Positions 34,723-43,126 of a stretch of 64,000 nucleotides of DNA are shown piece after piece. The notes below the pieces were generated by a model. It was not told the origin of the DNA. It searched no databases and saw nothing but the letters and a program-made list of their open reading frames with translations. Each line of letters starts with the position of its first letter. Position 1 is the first letter of the stretch. The stretch comes from Prevotella bivia DSM 20514 (GTDB lineage Bacteria > Bacteroidota > Bacteroidia > Bacteroidales > Bacteroidaceae), in assembly GCF_000262545.1 (NCBI RefSeq), contig NZ_JH660660.1, positions 1,512,975 through 1,576,974 of the forward strand. The letters are read 5' to 3'. The translations under genes were made by a program, and so were the position numbers.

Positions 34723-34953
34723 GAACAGCCCACATACGGCTTCTTTTGCCAATTCTGCATTCGAGTGTGTTAGGCTTTGGTTTTTGTCCAACCCGTAATA
34801 TCGTGTTTTAATCCCATTCTGCCTCAGTACAATTGAGCGAACCCTTGACGGATTTCCACCAATTTTTCCGATATAGTCTTCCATATCCTCATTGGCGATG
34901 GGAGAATTAGGAAGATATGCCGATACGCTATTGATATATGCTGCTTTTTCCAT
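34723..34953 (-). pseudogene. Duplicated 5' end of the DarB-like ketosynthase gene
   Basis: Encodes 77 residues identical to the N-terminus of the intact ketosynthase at 29683-30822, then runs into the maturase fragment. It begins 7 bp after the tetR stop, the probable native arrangement. At DNA level the two copies are identical except for ten synonymous differences packed in 36 bp (34801-34838). Confidence 0.92.
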
Positions 34954-34960
34954 AGGAATA

Positions 34961-35587
34961 TTATTTGGTTATTAAATAGTATATTGTGTATATTTGCTCT
35001 TTCAATTCGGAAATAGAAAGTTGGCTGCTCAATGCACTTCTGTATGACAATCCAAGATATATATTTCTAATGGAAGATATAATCTTTTCTGTTTCCACAG
35101 TTTGAGTAATCTCTCCTTTCTGTTTGGCAAGCTCTATCACCTCTTTCCACTCAAGGCTCTTTCTTTTCTCGTATTCTTGAAACTTCTCTTTCCAATCCGG
35201 ATAGTTGTCTTTCAGATACAAGATAAATGACATGAAATTGGCAGGAGTGACTGTGCCTTTTGTCATTATAAAAAATGATTTCATACGGCGACCGATGTTT
35301 TCTACACGATTATCAATGAAGGTCTTTAATGGTGTCGAGCTTGTAAGTTCAAGAAAGTCTGTAGCATCATTTGTCAAGAATTCAAATACAAACCTATCAA
35401 CGGCATGATTGAATATATCCTCCTTATTCTTGAAATGATGAAACATATTGCCACGAGAAATGCCAGTAGCTTCCACTAAATCCGAAAATGATACTGCTGC
35501 ATAACCTTTTTTCAGAAACAGCCTGAACGATTCATTAAGGATAATGTCCCTTTTGCTTATGCTTTCTTTATCTATTTGTTTTTCCAT
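34961..35587 (-). CDS. TetR/AcrR-family transcriptional regulator
   Basis: About 208 residues. The N-terminal helix-turn-helix reads ILNESFRLFLKKGYAAVSFS then DLVEATGISRGNMFHHFKNKEDIF, a textbook TetR DNA-binding domain; the C-terminal ligand domain is all-helical. The open frame runs to 35653, but the extra codons cover a palindrome that looks like its operator, so the ATG at 35587 is preferred. It heads the cargo operon (tetR then ketosynthase) and probably represses it. Its last five codons also occur before the intact ketosynthase, a sign of local duplication. Confidence 0.9.
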   Translation of the reverse strand: MEKQIDKESISKRDIILNESFRLFLKKGYAAVSFSDLVEATGISRGNMFHHFKNKEDIFNHAVDRFVFEFLTNDATDFLELTSSTPLKTFIDNRVENIGRRMKSFFIMTKGTVTPANFMSFILYLKDNYPDWKEKFQEYEKRKSLEWKEVIELAKQKGEITQTVETEKIISSIRNIYLGLSYRSALSSQLSISELKEQIYTIYYLITK

Positions 35588-35611
35588 TATTTCATACTTA
35601 GTAGATTCAAA

Positions 35612-35629
35612 ACAGAACGTTTGTTCTGT
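35612..35629. promoter_or_regulatory. Palindromic operator candidate for the TetR regulator
   Basis: ACAGAACGTTTGTTCTGT: perfect 7-bp arms around GTTT, 25-42 bp before the tetR start. Size, symmetry and place fit autoregulation by a TetR repressor. Confidence 0.55.
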
Positions 35630-36225
35630 GTTTATAAGTGCAATATTATGCAAATTATTTCAATCCGCCAAATATTTCGGGGAATTTTTCTTCAAAAAGT
35701 TTCATTTCTCTCTTTTTTTGCATTTTGCAATAGAAAAATAGTTGTTTCTATTCATTTTTGCTGATTAGGCAATAAGGCTAAAAAAATCTGACAAATTACT
35801 TCCATTAAAATTAGTTGGTAATGATTTTAAGTGCTCCTACAATTTATTTCCGTAAAAACACACTGCTTTCATCAGAAAATATTATCTTTGCATTATCAAT
35901 TTAAGTGTTCTTTGGGGCGCTGCAGAATAAAGAAAGGGAAAGAAACTCGCTCGTTTCCAACTCGTACCCCTTTTACCCTTTACACTTTCTTATCTTACTG
36001 ATTATCTGCTATATACGAATTTATTGAATCTTTTGCGGGCGTAAAGCGTGAATTATTATCACGAAAAATAATTTATTTTTGGAGCAAAAATAAATTAAAA
36101 ATAAATTAAAAAGGTAAGCTTTTTATAGAGAGAAACCGATCTTTAGCCACTTAAAAGCTCAACACTTGCCATTTGAAAACTCATACCCTAGCAGGATACA
36201 ATAATTTTAATTAGAAAAAATTGAC
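35630..36225. other. AT-rich gene-free spacer at the island's right side
   Basis: About 600 bp with no convincing gene. TATCTTTG at 35888-35895 has no gene behind it. The segment 35965-35985 (ACTCGTACCCCTTTTACCC) loosely resembles, in inverted orientation, the sequence at 20533-20551 before the integrase (AAAAAGGGGTTACGAATTG), so it may mark the other island end; this is weak. Confidence 0.4.
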
Positions 36226-36365
36226 TATCTTTGTAGAAGATAGGCGGCACTCGGCAATTTGAAAGTAAATTTTCATTGCGCTCGTTGGCACTATCTTTGC
36301 ATAAGATAGGCTGCACTCGGCAATATTCAAGCAAGCTTGTATTGCGCTCGTTGGCACTATCTTTG
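36226..36365 (+). repeat. Two 66-bp tandem repeats carrying three TATCTTTG boxes (locus 1)
   Basis: TATCTTTG boxes at 36226, 36292 and 36358, exactly 66 bp apart. Each unit contains GATAGGC, CACTCGGCAAT and ATTGCGCTCG with TTGGCAC. The last box lies 37 bp before the GH84 start and probably drives it. The same array occurs at 38838. Confidence 0.85.
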
Positions 36366-36401
36366 CACATCAGAATATAAACCTAGATAAAAATAACTCG
36401 T

Positions 36402-38366
36402 ATGTTTTTAAAAAAAATCGTAGTGTGTATGTCTTTGCTCGCCATTTCATTATCAGGCGTAGCACAAAACGTATATACCATTTACCCTGTTCCTCATAGC
36501 CAACAGGCTTTAGGAGGAAAAGTTTCCTTTACAAAAGTAGTGAACGTTGTAGCCGATGCCTCAATAGATGAGGTTACTATCGCTCGAGCTAAGGATGTGC
36601 TAACAGCAAAAGGACTAACGGTGCAGGTTGGCAAACGCGCTAACAACAAAGTGTCTAACGTGTTCTTGGGTGTTGCGCTCAAAAATGGAGTAGCAACCGC
36701 TATGGCAAAGAAATGGCACATGGAGACAGAAGTGTTTAATAAGGTAGGAAAATTTGATAAACATTTGCTTTGCATCACATCAAATGGTGGGAAAGCAAAC
36801 GTTATGATCCTAGGCGAAAATACAGATGCTACTTTCTGCGGACTAGCCTCACTAGAGCAAATCCTCGATAATGGTACTAAGAATTTGGCTTGTGTAAAAA
36901 TAGAAGACTATGCCGATATTCAGTATCGTGGCGTGATAGAGGGCTATTATGGGGTGCCTTATTCGGCTGAAACCACTAAGGATCTCTTCCATTTTATGGC
37001 TCGTTATAAGATGAATAGCTATATGTATGGAGCGAAGAGCGATCCTTACCACTCGCAAAAATGGCAAGAGGCTTACCCTGACTCGATCACTCCGGAGCAA
37101 AAAGCCATTGGTTATTTATCGGCTCCTATGATGCGCGATATTACCACAACAGCACATAATAATAAGGTAAACTTTATTTGGGCTATCCACCCGGGAGGTG
37201 CATTCACCGAGAATAAAGATAATAATGTGATCGGTAAGATCATGAATAAATTTGAGAAAATGTACAATCTTGGGGTGCGCCAATTTGGTATTTTTGTCGA
37301 TGATATTGGTGTACCTACAGATAGCATCAGCCTAGCTTTGAATGCAAAACGCCTGACAGAAGCTCAACATGCTGTGGAGGAACGTTGGAATAAAACTTAC
37401 AAAACTGCTGCCGACACCGTGAAACCTATCAACTTTGTGCCACAACTCTATGCTTACTCATGGTTTAACGACACCGTGCGCCACAATTTCTTTTCGGCTT
37501 TGAGCCATACACCAAAGAATGTAGTGGTGTATATCACGGGAGCAAAAGTATGGAGTGTGCCTAATTCGCACGATCTTGAGATAGTTTCAAAGAGTTTCGG
37601 ACGTTCTTTGGCATGGTGGTGGAACTATCCATGCAATGATAACGATATGAGCAAACTATTCGTGCGTGATACCTATACCAACTTTGCCGATGAGAAATGG
37701 ATAGACAATGATGCTAAGCTTGATGCTACATTGAGGGGGGCTAGCGCGCTCATTGCTAACCCTATGCAACAAGGATCGGCTTCGCGCATAGCACTCTTTG
37801 GAGTAGGCGATTACGCTTGGAACCATGCAGGATTTAAGAATGAGGAGAGCTATCAAGCATCATTGCAAGCTGTAGTGGGCAAAGGGCGTGCAAAGGCTTT
37901 CGATCATCTTTCTAAGTATTTACGATATTATGATGCCGAACCATTGCAAACACTCATCAGCGAATATAAAACGAGTAACAACGCAGCACCTTTGATGACT
38001 GAAATGGAGACATTGATGACCGATTGTTACACCTTTATGATGATGAAGCATTCGGAAAATAAGAGTGACAGCTTAATGTATGCCGACATTAGTCCTTGGG
38101 TGGAAAAAGTAAGCGACATGGCGTATATCACCCATCAACTACTTGCGGCTATCGAGACAAAGGAAGCAGGCAAACCCATATCCGCTGCACTTCAAAACAA
38201 GCTTCTTGCGCTTGCAGAAGGTTTAGACGACAATGGCAAGTATAAGTTTGGAGTACTCAATGGTATGGGCGACGACATCAAACTAAGCTACATCAGTGCA
38301 GAGCCAGCCCAAAAGGTAATGCGTCCTTTCATTAGTTTCTTAGCAGATAAGCTGAAAAAAAAGTAG
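36402..38366 (+). CDS. Secreted beta-N-acetylglucosaminidase, GH84
   Basis: 654 residues: signal peptide ending SLSGVAQ, an N-terminal GH20b-like alpha/beta domain (about 25-165), then a GH84 barrel beginning RGVIEGYYGVPYS and with the paired catalytic aspartates Asp300-Asp301 in FGIFVDDIG; a helical C-terminal domain follows. GH84 enzymes use substrate-assisted catalysis to release GlcNAc (O-GlcNAcase fold, as in the Bacteroides thetaiotaomicron enzyme). It would act in the periplasm or outside on host glycans. It stands alone between the 66-bp repeats and a strong terminator. Confidence 0.94.
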   Translation: MFLKKIVVCMSLLAISLSGVAQNVYTIYPVPHSQQALGGKVSFTKVVNVVADASIDEVTIARAKDVLTAKGLTVQVGKRANNKVSNVFLGVALKNGVATAMAKKWHMETEVFNKVGKFDKHLLCITSNGGKANVMILGENTDATFCGLASLEQILDNGTKNLACVKIEDYADIQYRGVIEGYYGVPYSAETTKDLFHFMARYKMNSYMYGAKSDPYHSQKWQEAYPDSITPEQKAIGYLSAPMMRDITTTAHNNKVNFIWAIHPGGAFTENKDNNVIGKIMNKFEKMYNLGVRQFGIFVDDIGVPTDSISLALNAKRLTEAQHAVEERWNKTYKTAADTVKPINFVPQLYAYSWFNDTVRHNFFSALSHTPKNVVVYITGAKVWSVPNSHDLEIVSKSFGRSLAWWWNYPCNDNDMSKLFVRDTYTNFADEKWIDNDAKLDATLRGASALIANPMQQGSASRIALFGVGDYAWNHAGFKNEESYQASLQAVVGKGRAKAFDHLSKYLRYYDAEPLQTLISEYKTSNNAAPLMTEMETLMTDCYTFMMMKHSENKSDSLMYADISPWVEKVSDMAYITHQLLAAIETKEAGKPISAALQNKLLALAEGLDDNGKYKFGVLNGMGDDIKLSYISAEPAQKVMRPFISFLADKLKKK

Positions 38367-38396
38367 TGATAGCGAAGATAAAAATATTAGATAAAT

Positions 38397-38456
38397 AAAG
38401 TGGAAATCCATTGTAAGAAAAGACTTACAGTGGATTTCCACTTTAATATATTTTTT
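38397..38456 (+). terminator. GH84 gene terminator
   Basis: AAAGTGGAAATCCA (38397-38410) pairs with 38431-38444; an inner GTAAG/CTTAC stem (38413-38417, 38424-38428) closes the loop; a T-rich run follows. Located 31 bp after the stop. Confidence 0.8.
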
Positions 38457-38837
38457 GCTGTATTGACACTAAGAGCTACAATTAAACAATACTCGCTTTG
38501 TAGTTTCGGCATATTGCAATGTAAAAGACTTATCTTTTACCGTGCAATAGCCTCTCCCCTGTTCTGTAGTTTTAATTAGTGTTACCCCTTATATTAACAA
38601 AAAGGGTATGTGAAAGTATCTATACCTTAGCTATAGAGGGTTCAGTCTACACCCTCAAAGGTTTTGAAAGAATATAGTTTTAATCGTAGCGTTTGCCACT
38701 GTTTTATCTTTATCTTCACCCAATAAACACAAAAAAATAGCAACCCTTGCTTGTAAAAAGGTTAATATAAGTTAAGCCCTAAAAACTATTGGCAACTTTC
38801 TTCTATTTAACCTATTGATTATATAATGATAAATACC
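38457..38837. other. Gene-free spacer with a perfect isolated hairpin
   Basis: No gene seen. TTGCA-at-GTAAAAGA-CTTA-TCTTTTAC-cg-TGCAA (38514-38547) folds into a near-perfect stem without a T tail, so it is not an obvious terminator. The rest is AT-rich without recognisable signals. Confidence 0.5.
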
Positions 38838-38977
38838 TATCTTTGTAGAAGATAGGCGGCGCTCGGCAATTTGAAAACAAGCTTTCATTGCGCTCGCTGG
38901 CACTATCTTTGCATAAGATAGGCGGCACTCGGCAATATTCAAGCAAGCTTGTATTGCGCTCGCTGGCACTATCTTTG
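38838..38977 (+). repeat. Two 66-bp tandem repeats carrying three TATCTTTG boxes (locus 2)
   Basis: TATCTTTG boxes at 38838, 38904 and 38970, the same 66-bp period and nearly the same sequence as locus 1 at 36226. The last box lies 70 bp before the peptidase start. Confidence 0.85.
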
Positions 38978-39047
38978 TAAAAGATACAGCATATTAGTAC
39001 GAGAATATAAAAATATTAATTTCCTAACTATAACATTACAAAAAATA

Positions 39048-40448
39048 ATGAATAGAAAAATTATCCTCTGCACGCTGCTTTTTGGCTCATTAGCCATAAA
39101 TGCACAAATAAAGGACGGTGGCATCAATCAGCAGATGATGCAAAAGATTGAAAGCACTACTAACCAATCAAGCTTTAAAGCAATCGCTAATGCTATGGCA
39201 TCAAACCCTATCGACGACTTGGCACGCAACGCTAAGAACAAGACTATGTTTGATGATTATTTTAGCATAGAAACACCCAAACAGAATATTCATAACCAGA
39301 AAAGTTCGGGCAGATGCTGGCTATTCTCTGGACTTAACGTGCTACGCTCTCGCTTTGCATTGGCTCATAAAGACAGTATTAAGGTAGAGTTCTCGCATGT
39401 CTACCTTTCATTCTATGACCAACTAGAGAAATCAAACTTGATGCTTCAAGGCGTGATTGATTGTGCCAACAAGCCTATAGATGATCCAAAAGTTCAGTTC
39501 TTCTTTAAGAACCCAATTGGAGATGGCGGTACTTTCTGTGGTGTGGCAGACCTAACCGAGAAGTATGGCGTAGTACCTATGGAGGTGATGCCTGAAACTT
39601 ATTCTGCAGAAAACACCTCACGCATGGCAAGACTCATCTCTTCAAAATTGCGTGAATATGGACTAGAACTAAGAAAAATGGTAGCCGACAAAAAATCAAA
39701 ACAAGCTATCAAAACACGCAAAACAGAAATGTTAGGCACTATCTACAAGATGCTTACCATGTCGCTTGGCGAACCTGTAAAGCAATTTACCTATGCGTTT
39801 AAGAACAAAGATGGAAAGCAAATAGGTAAAGCAAAGACATATACACCACAAGAGTTTTACAAGGAAACAGTAGGCGGACCATTGAACGGCACATTTATCA
39901 TGGCAATGAACGACCCTAGAAGACCTTACTATAAAACTTATGAGGTGGAATATGATCGCCACACCTATGATGGTCATAACTGGAAATATCTTAACCTGCC
40001 AACCGATGAAATAGCAAAGTTAGCAATCGCATCGCTAAAAGACGGTAAAAAGATGTACTCAAGCTACGATGTGGGCAAACAGCTTGACCGTGTTTCAGGC
40101 TTCCTAGACACAGAAAACTATGATTACGCAACACTCTACGGAACAACGTTTCCTATGACAAAAGCTGAGCGTATTTCTACATTTGATAGTGGATCAACAC
40201 ATGCTATGACCCTAACAGCGGTAGACCTAGATGAGAACGGAAAGGCTAAGAAGTGGAAGGTAGAAAATTCTTGGGGAGCAAAGAATGGACACAACGGTTA
40301 TCTCATTATGACTAACAGATGGTTTGAAAACTATATGTTCCGCCTCGTTGTCGACAAAAAATATGCATCAGAAGAAATCTTAAAAGCGTTCGATCAGAAG
40401 CCTACTATGCTAACAGCCGATGATCCACTCTTCATAGAAGACAAATAA
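39048..40448 (+). CDS. Secreted C1-family aminopeptidase (bleomycin hydrolase / PepC-like)
   Basis: 466 residues: signal peptide ending SLAINAQ, then a papain-fold peptidase with the catalytic Cys90 in KSSGRCWLFSGLN, His in GSTHAMTLTAV and Asn in VENSWG. The homologous PepC/bleomycin hydrolase is a cytoplasmic hexamer; Bacteroidetes have such signal-peptide-bearing forms, probably periplasmic peptide scavengers. The open frame starts at 38949 inside the 66-bp repeat, but the last -7 box at 38970 and the signal peptide fix the start at 39048. A strong terminator follows. Confidence 0.92.
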   Translation: MNRKIILCTLLFGSLAINAQIKDGGINQQMMQKIESTTNQSSFKAIANAMASNPIDDLARNAKNKTMFDDYFSIETPKQNIHNQKSSGRCWLFSGLNVLRSRFALAHKDSIKVEFSHVYLSFYDQLEKSNLMLQGVIDCANKPIDDPKVQFFFKNPIGDGGTFCGVADLTEKYGVVPMEVMPETYSAENTSRMARLISSKLREYGLELRKMVADKKSKQAIKTRKTEMLGTIYKMLTMSLGEPVKQFTYAFKNKDGKQIGKAKTYTPQEFYKETVGGPLNGTFIMAMNDPRRPYYKTYEVEYDRHTYDGHNWKYLNLPTDEIAKLAIASLKDGKKMYSSYDVGKQLDRVSGFLDTENYDYATLYGTTFPMTKAERISTFDSGSTHAMTLTAVDLDENGKAKKWKVENSWGAKNGHNGYLIMTNRWFENYMFRLVVDKKYASEEILKAFDQKPTMLTADDPLFIEDK

Positions 40449-40492
40449 AAAGAAATAAGAAAAGAAACATATAGCTAAATAAAAACAACATT

Positions 40493-40530
40493 TGACGCTC
40501 ATATCACATGATGGTATGAGCGTCATTTTG
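40493..40530 (+). terminator. C1 peptidase terminator
   Basis: TGACGCTCATA (40493-40503) pairs with TATGAGCGTCA (40515-40525), 11 bp, followed by TTTTG. Confidence 0.85.
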
Positions 40531-40819
40531 TTTCACATAACAAAGACTTGCACCATATATATTGAAGACGAAATATGATAACAAACCCTGCTTTCTTAAA
40601 CAAAAAATTATACAAAAAGCGCACACACACCAACCGTTAACCATAAATATATAAAGCATAAATCCTTGACACAAGGCAATAAAAAAGGGAAAAAAAATAT
40701 TTTGGGGCGTGAATGATCATTTTTTTGCGAAAATGTGTTGTGGATATACAAAAAAAAGACTATCTTTGCATACATAAAATATTATTTGCTGAAACTAATA
40801 AGTTAATATTAAGCGTTTT
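40531..40819 (+). promoter_or_regulatory. ompA upstream region; promoter TTG-N20-TATCTTTG
   Basis: TTG at 40738-40740 and TATCTTTG at 40761-40768 with a 20-bp spacer, leaving a leader of about 45 nt before the ATG at 40820. No gene is seen in the remaining AT-rich DNA. Confidence 0.8.
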
Positions 40820-41893
40820 ATGAAAAAGTTATTTATCGCACTTTCAATGCTTGCAATGGGCGTTGCTTCAACAAGTGCACAGGTTGCTTATGAGAAATCA
40901 AAGCTTGCAGACAATGTTTACATTGGTGTAGAAGGTGGTGCTACAACCCCTATGACATTCGACAAAGTATTTCCATTGAATCCAGCTGCTGGTATTAAGC
41001 TAGGTAAGTGGTTCAACCCAATGTTTGGTGCTAACTTAGAAGCACTAGCATTCTTCGGAAACAACGGTTTTTACACAGGTAGCACACTAGGTATGGTGAA
41101 ATCACACACTATCGTTCGTGGTGTGAACATCGGTTTGAATGGTAATGTAAACCTAACAAACGTATTCTGCGAGTATCGCCCAGATCGTACTTTCGAGTTG
41201 ATCGCTGATGCTGGTATCGGTTACACACAGTTCTTTGGTGATAAGAATATCATTAGAGAAAACAACGTTGGTGATGATGACGAATTGACAGCTAAGACTG
41301 GTCTTCAGTTTGCTTTCAACTTTGGTAACGACAAGCAGTGGCAAGTTTATGCTGAACCAGCTGTTCTTTGGAACCTAACTCATGGTCCTGGCGATGCTGT
41401 TCAGTTCAACAGACATGCAGCTCAACTAGGTTTGTTCGTGGGTCTTAACTACAAGTTCATGACTTCTAACGGTACTCACAATTTCAAGGTTTACGATATT
41501 GCAGCTATGAACAACGAGATCAACTCTCTACGTGATCAGCTTGCTGCTAAGCCAAAGGAAGTTATCAAGGAAGTTATCAAGGAAGTTCCAGTTGAAGCAC
41601 AGAAGGAACTTTGCGTAGAAGACTTGATCTTCGTAACATTCGCACAGGGTAAGTACTACCTAACTAACGAAGCTAAGGCTGCTCTTGATAAGGTTGCTGA
41701 AGGTCGTCACGTACAGATTGTAGGTACTGCTTCTCCAGAAGGTCCTAAGGCACTTAACGATCGTCTATCTCAGTCTCGTGCTGATGAGGTTGCTAAGTAC
41801 CTACAGAACAAGGGTGTTGTTATCGACAGCTCTACTGGTAAGGGTGTACAAGGTGTAACTTCTAACCGTCTTGCAGTAGTTTACGTTAAGTAA
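40820..41893 (+). CDS. OmpA-family outer-membrane protein
   Basis: 357 residues: signal peptide ending ASTSAQ, an eight-strand-type N-terminal barrel (about 22-215), a short linker with a repeated KEVIKEV motif, and a C-terminal OmpA peptidoglycan-binding domain (about 270-357) with GTASPEGPKALNDRLSQSRA. It anchors the outer membrane to the cell wall. A strong promoter, own terminator and a restricted codon choice unlike the neighbours suggest a highly expressed major protein. Confidence 0.94.
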   Translation: MKKLFIALSMLAMGVASTSAQVAYEKSKLADNVYIGVEGGATTPMTFDKVFPLNPAAGIKLGKWFNPMFGANLEALAFFGNNGFYTGSTLGMVKSHTIVRGVNIGLNGNVNLTNVFCEYRPDRTFELIADAGIGYTQFFGDKNIIRENNVGDDDELTAKTGLQFAFNFGNDKQWQVYAEPAVLWNLTHGPGDAVQFNRHAAQLGLFVGLNYKFMTSNGTHNFKVYDIAAMNNEINSLRDQLAAKPKEVIKEVIKEVPVEAQKELCVEDLIFVTFAQGKYYLTNEAKAALDKVAEGRHVQIVGTASPEGPKALNDRLSQSRADEVAKYLQNKGVVIDSSTGKGVQGVTSNRLAVVYVK

Positions 41894-41917
41894 TCTGTCT
41901 GATTAGAAAATATTTAA

Positions 41918-41948
41918 GCGCATCGAAGCAATTCGATGCGCTTTTTTT
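41918..41948 (+). terminator. ompA terminator
   Basis: GCGCATCGAA (41918-41927), GCAA tetraloop, TTCGATGCGC (41932-41941), then seven T. Confidence 0.92.
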
Positions 41949-42090
41949 ATGTACCTTTGTAAATGAAAGATAAGGCTTTCAGATTTAATTATAAGGCGGA
42001 AGAGATTACAACCCAAACAGGGAACAAGCTTATAATAAAAGCCTTTATGATTATGTAATAAGCGCAAACTAAAGTTATAAACGACTATTT

Positions 42091-42708
42091 ATGATAGAAT
42101 ATATAAAAGGAGAACTTGCAGAATTAACTCCTACATTGGCAGTTGTAGAAGCAAGAGGAGTGGGTTATGCTATCAATATATCACTGAATACTTACAGTGC
42201 AATACAAGGTAAAAACGACATAAAGCTCTACATTCATGAAGCCATAGTAACAGGAGGGCGCGATGATAGCTACACTCTTTATGGCTTTTTGTCGAAGCAA
42301 GAGCGCTCACTTTATCGCCTTCTCATTACCGTTTCAGGAGTTGGAGCCAACACAGCTCGCATGATCCTTTCATCACTTACACCTAGCGAACTATGCAATG
42401 TCATAGCAAATGGAGATGAAAAGATGCTGAAAGCAGTAAAAGGTATCGGCTTAAAGACCGCTCAACGCATTATTGTTGACCTGAAAGACAAGATTATGCA
42501 AAGTGGAATTGCTGATGAATTGCATATAAATAGTTCATCAGCTAGCTCAAATATAAATACCGCAGTGAAAGACGAAGCACTCTCTGCACTTATCATGCTA
42601 GGCTTCTCTCCTGCTCCATCGGCAAAGGTTGTGGTATCTATCTTAACCGAACAGCCTGAGTTGCCCGTTGAACAGGTTGTAAAACTTGCCCTTAAAATGA
42701 TAAAATAA
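42091..42708 (+). CDS. ruvA: Holliday junction branch migration protein RuvA
   Basis: 205 residues with the OB-fold N-terminal domain ([20 protein letters not shown]), tandem helix-hairpin-helix motifs ([17 protein letters not shown] and [19 protein letters not shown]) and the C-terminal RuvB-binding domain ([20 protein letters not shown]). RuvA tetramers hold Holliday junctions for RuvB. It is followed 8 bp later by a PH-domain gene and then dacB, forming a likely operon. Confidence 0.97.
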   Translation: MIEYIKGELAELTPTLAVVEARGVGYAINISLNTYSAIQGKNDIKLYIHEAIVTGGRDDSYTLYGFLSKQERSLYRLLITVSGVGANTARMILSSLTPSELCNVIANGDEKMLKAVKGIGLKTAQRIIVDLKDKIMQSGIADELHINSSSASSNINTAVKDEALSALIMLGFSPAPSAKVVVSILTEQPELPVEQVVKLALKMIK

Positions 42709-42716
42709 GCTATAGA

Positions 42717-43124
42717 ATGGGGACAAGAACGTTTGAATATAAAATAACAATCCTCGACTGGGCAAGCATTATTATCCTACTCTTTGGCGACTTAACCTGC
42801 CTTTGGCATCGCGAAAACCCCGCACTTATCGCATTAGGAGTATTGCTGATCATCGTTACCTTACGTGCAGCCGACCGATGTTTACACACTAAATACCTCC
42901 TCACCGACAAAGAAATTATTATCAAAACTGGCAGATTTAGCAGAAATAAAATAGTACCCTTTGGTGATATTAAGGAAGTTACCACCCAACCGCTAGCCTT
43001 TCGCATAGGGACAATTGTGGTCATAACAAAATTAGATGAAGCCTATACTAGTCTCCAACCAAAGGAACACAGCAGCTTTATACACACACTACAAAAGAGA
43101 CTCATTCCCAACAACCAAAGATAA
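42717..43124 (+). CDS. Bacterial PH-domain membrane protein
   Basis: 135 residues: two adjacent membrane segments (about 15-30 and 38-52) followed by a bacterial PH-like domain (KYLLTDKEIIIKTGRFSRNK, then IVPFGDIKEVTTQP). Such proteins sit in the inner membrane with unknown roles. It lies between ruvA (8 bp) and dacB (2 bp), so it is cotranscribed with them; the grouping does not suggest a shared function. Confidence 0.78.
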   Translation: MGTRTFEYKITILDWASIIILLFGDLTCLWHRENPALIALGVLLIIVTLRAADRCLHTKYLLTDKEIIIKTGRFSRNKIVPFGDIKEVTTQPLAFRIGTIVVITKLDEAYTSLQPKEHSSFIHTLQKRLIPNNQR

Positions 43125-43126
43125 AA

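Larger units (their letters stand above)
20221..36100. mobile_element. Decayed integrative island carrying a RiPP locus
   Basis: An island directly behind tRNA-Met: integrase, truncated integrase, mobilization-gene remnant, then RiPP cargo with IS982. The integrase region is visibly more GC-rich than the flanking core and the peptide genes are AT-rich. The left edge is set by the tRNA. The right edge is uncertain: no tRNA-end duplicate was found, and 36100 is a placement between the last cargo gene and the 66-bp repeats before the GH84 gene. No conjugation machinery is present. Confidence 0.6.

Noticed and set aside
20221..36100. Complete conjugative transposon
   Set aside because: No tra genes, relaxase or excision genes; one integrase and the mob gene are truncated.
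35630..36225. Duplicate of the tRNA-Met 3' end as attR
   Set aside because: No copy of the tRNA end was found on reading this region or the cargo; only a weak inverted likeness to the integrase upstream region.
36188..36370. Short reading frames across the 66-bp repeats (also 38772-38969)
   Set aside because: They arise from the repeat sequence itself, lack family features and overlap promoter boxes.
36226..38977. 66-bp repeats as a CRISPR array
   Set aside because: Only two units per locus, the whole unit is conserved without variable spacers, no cas genes, and each unit carries a -7 promoter box.
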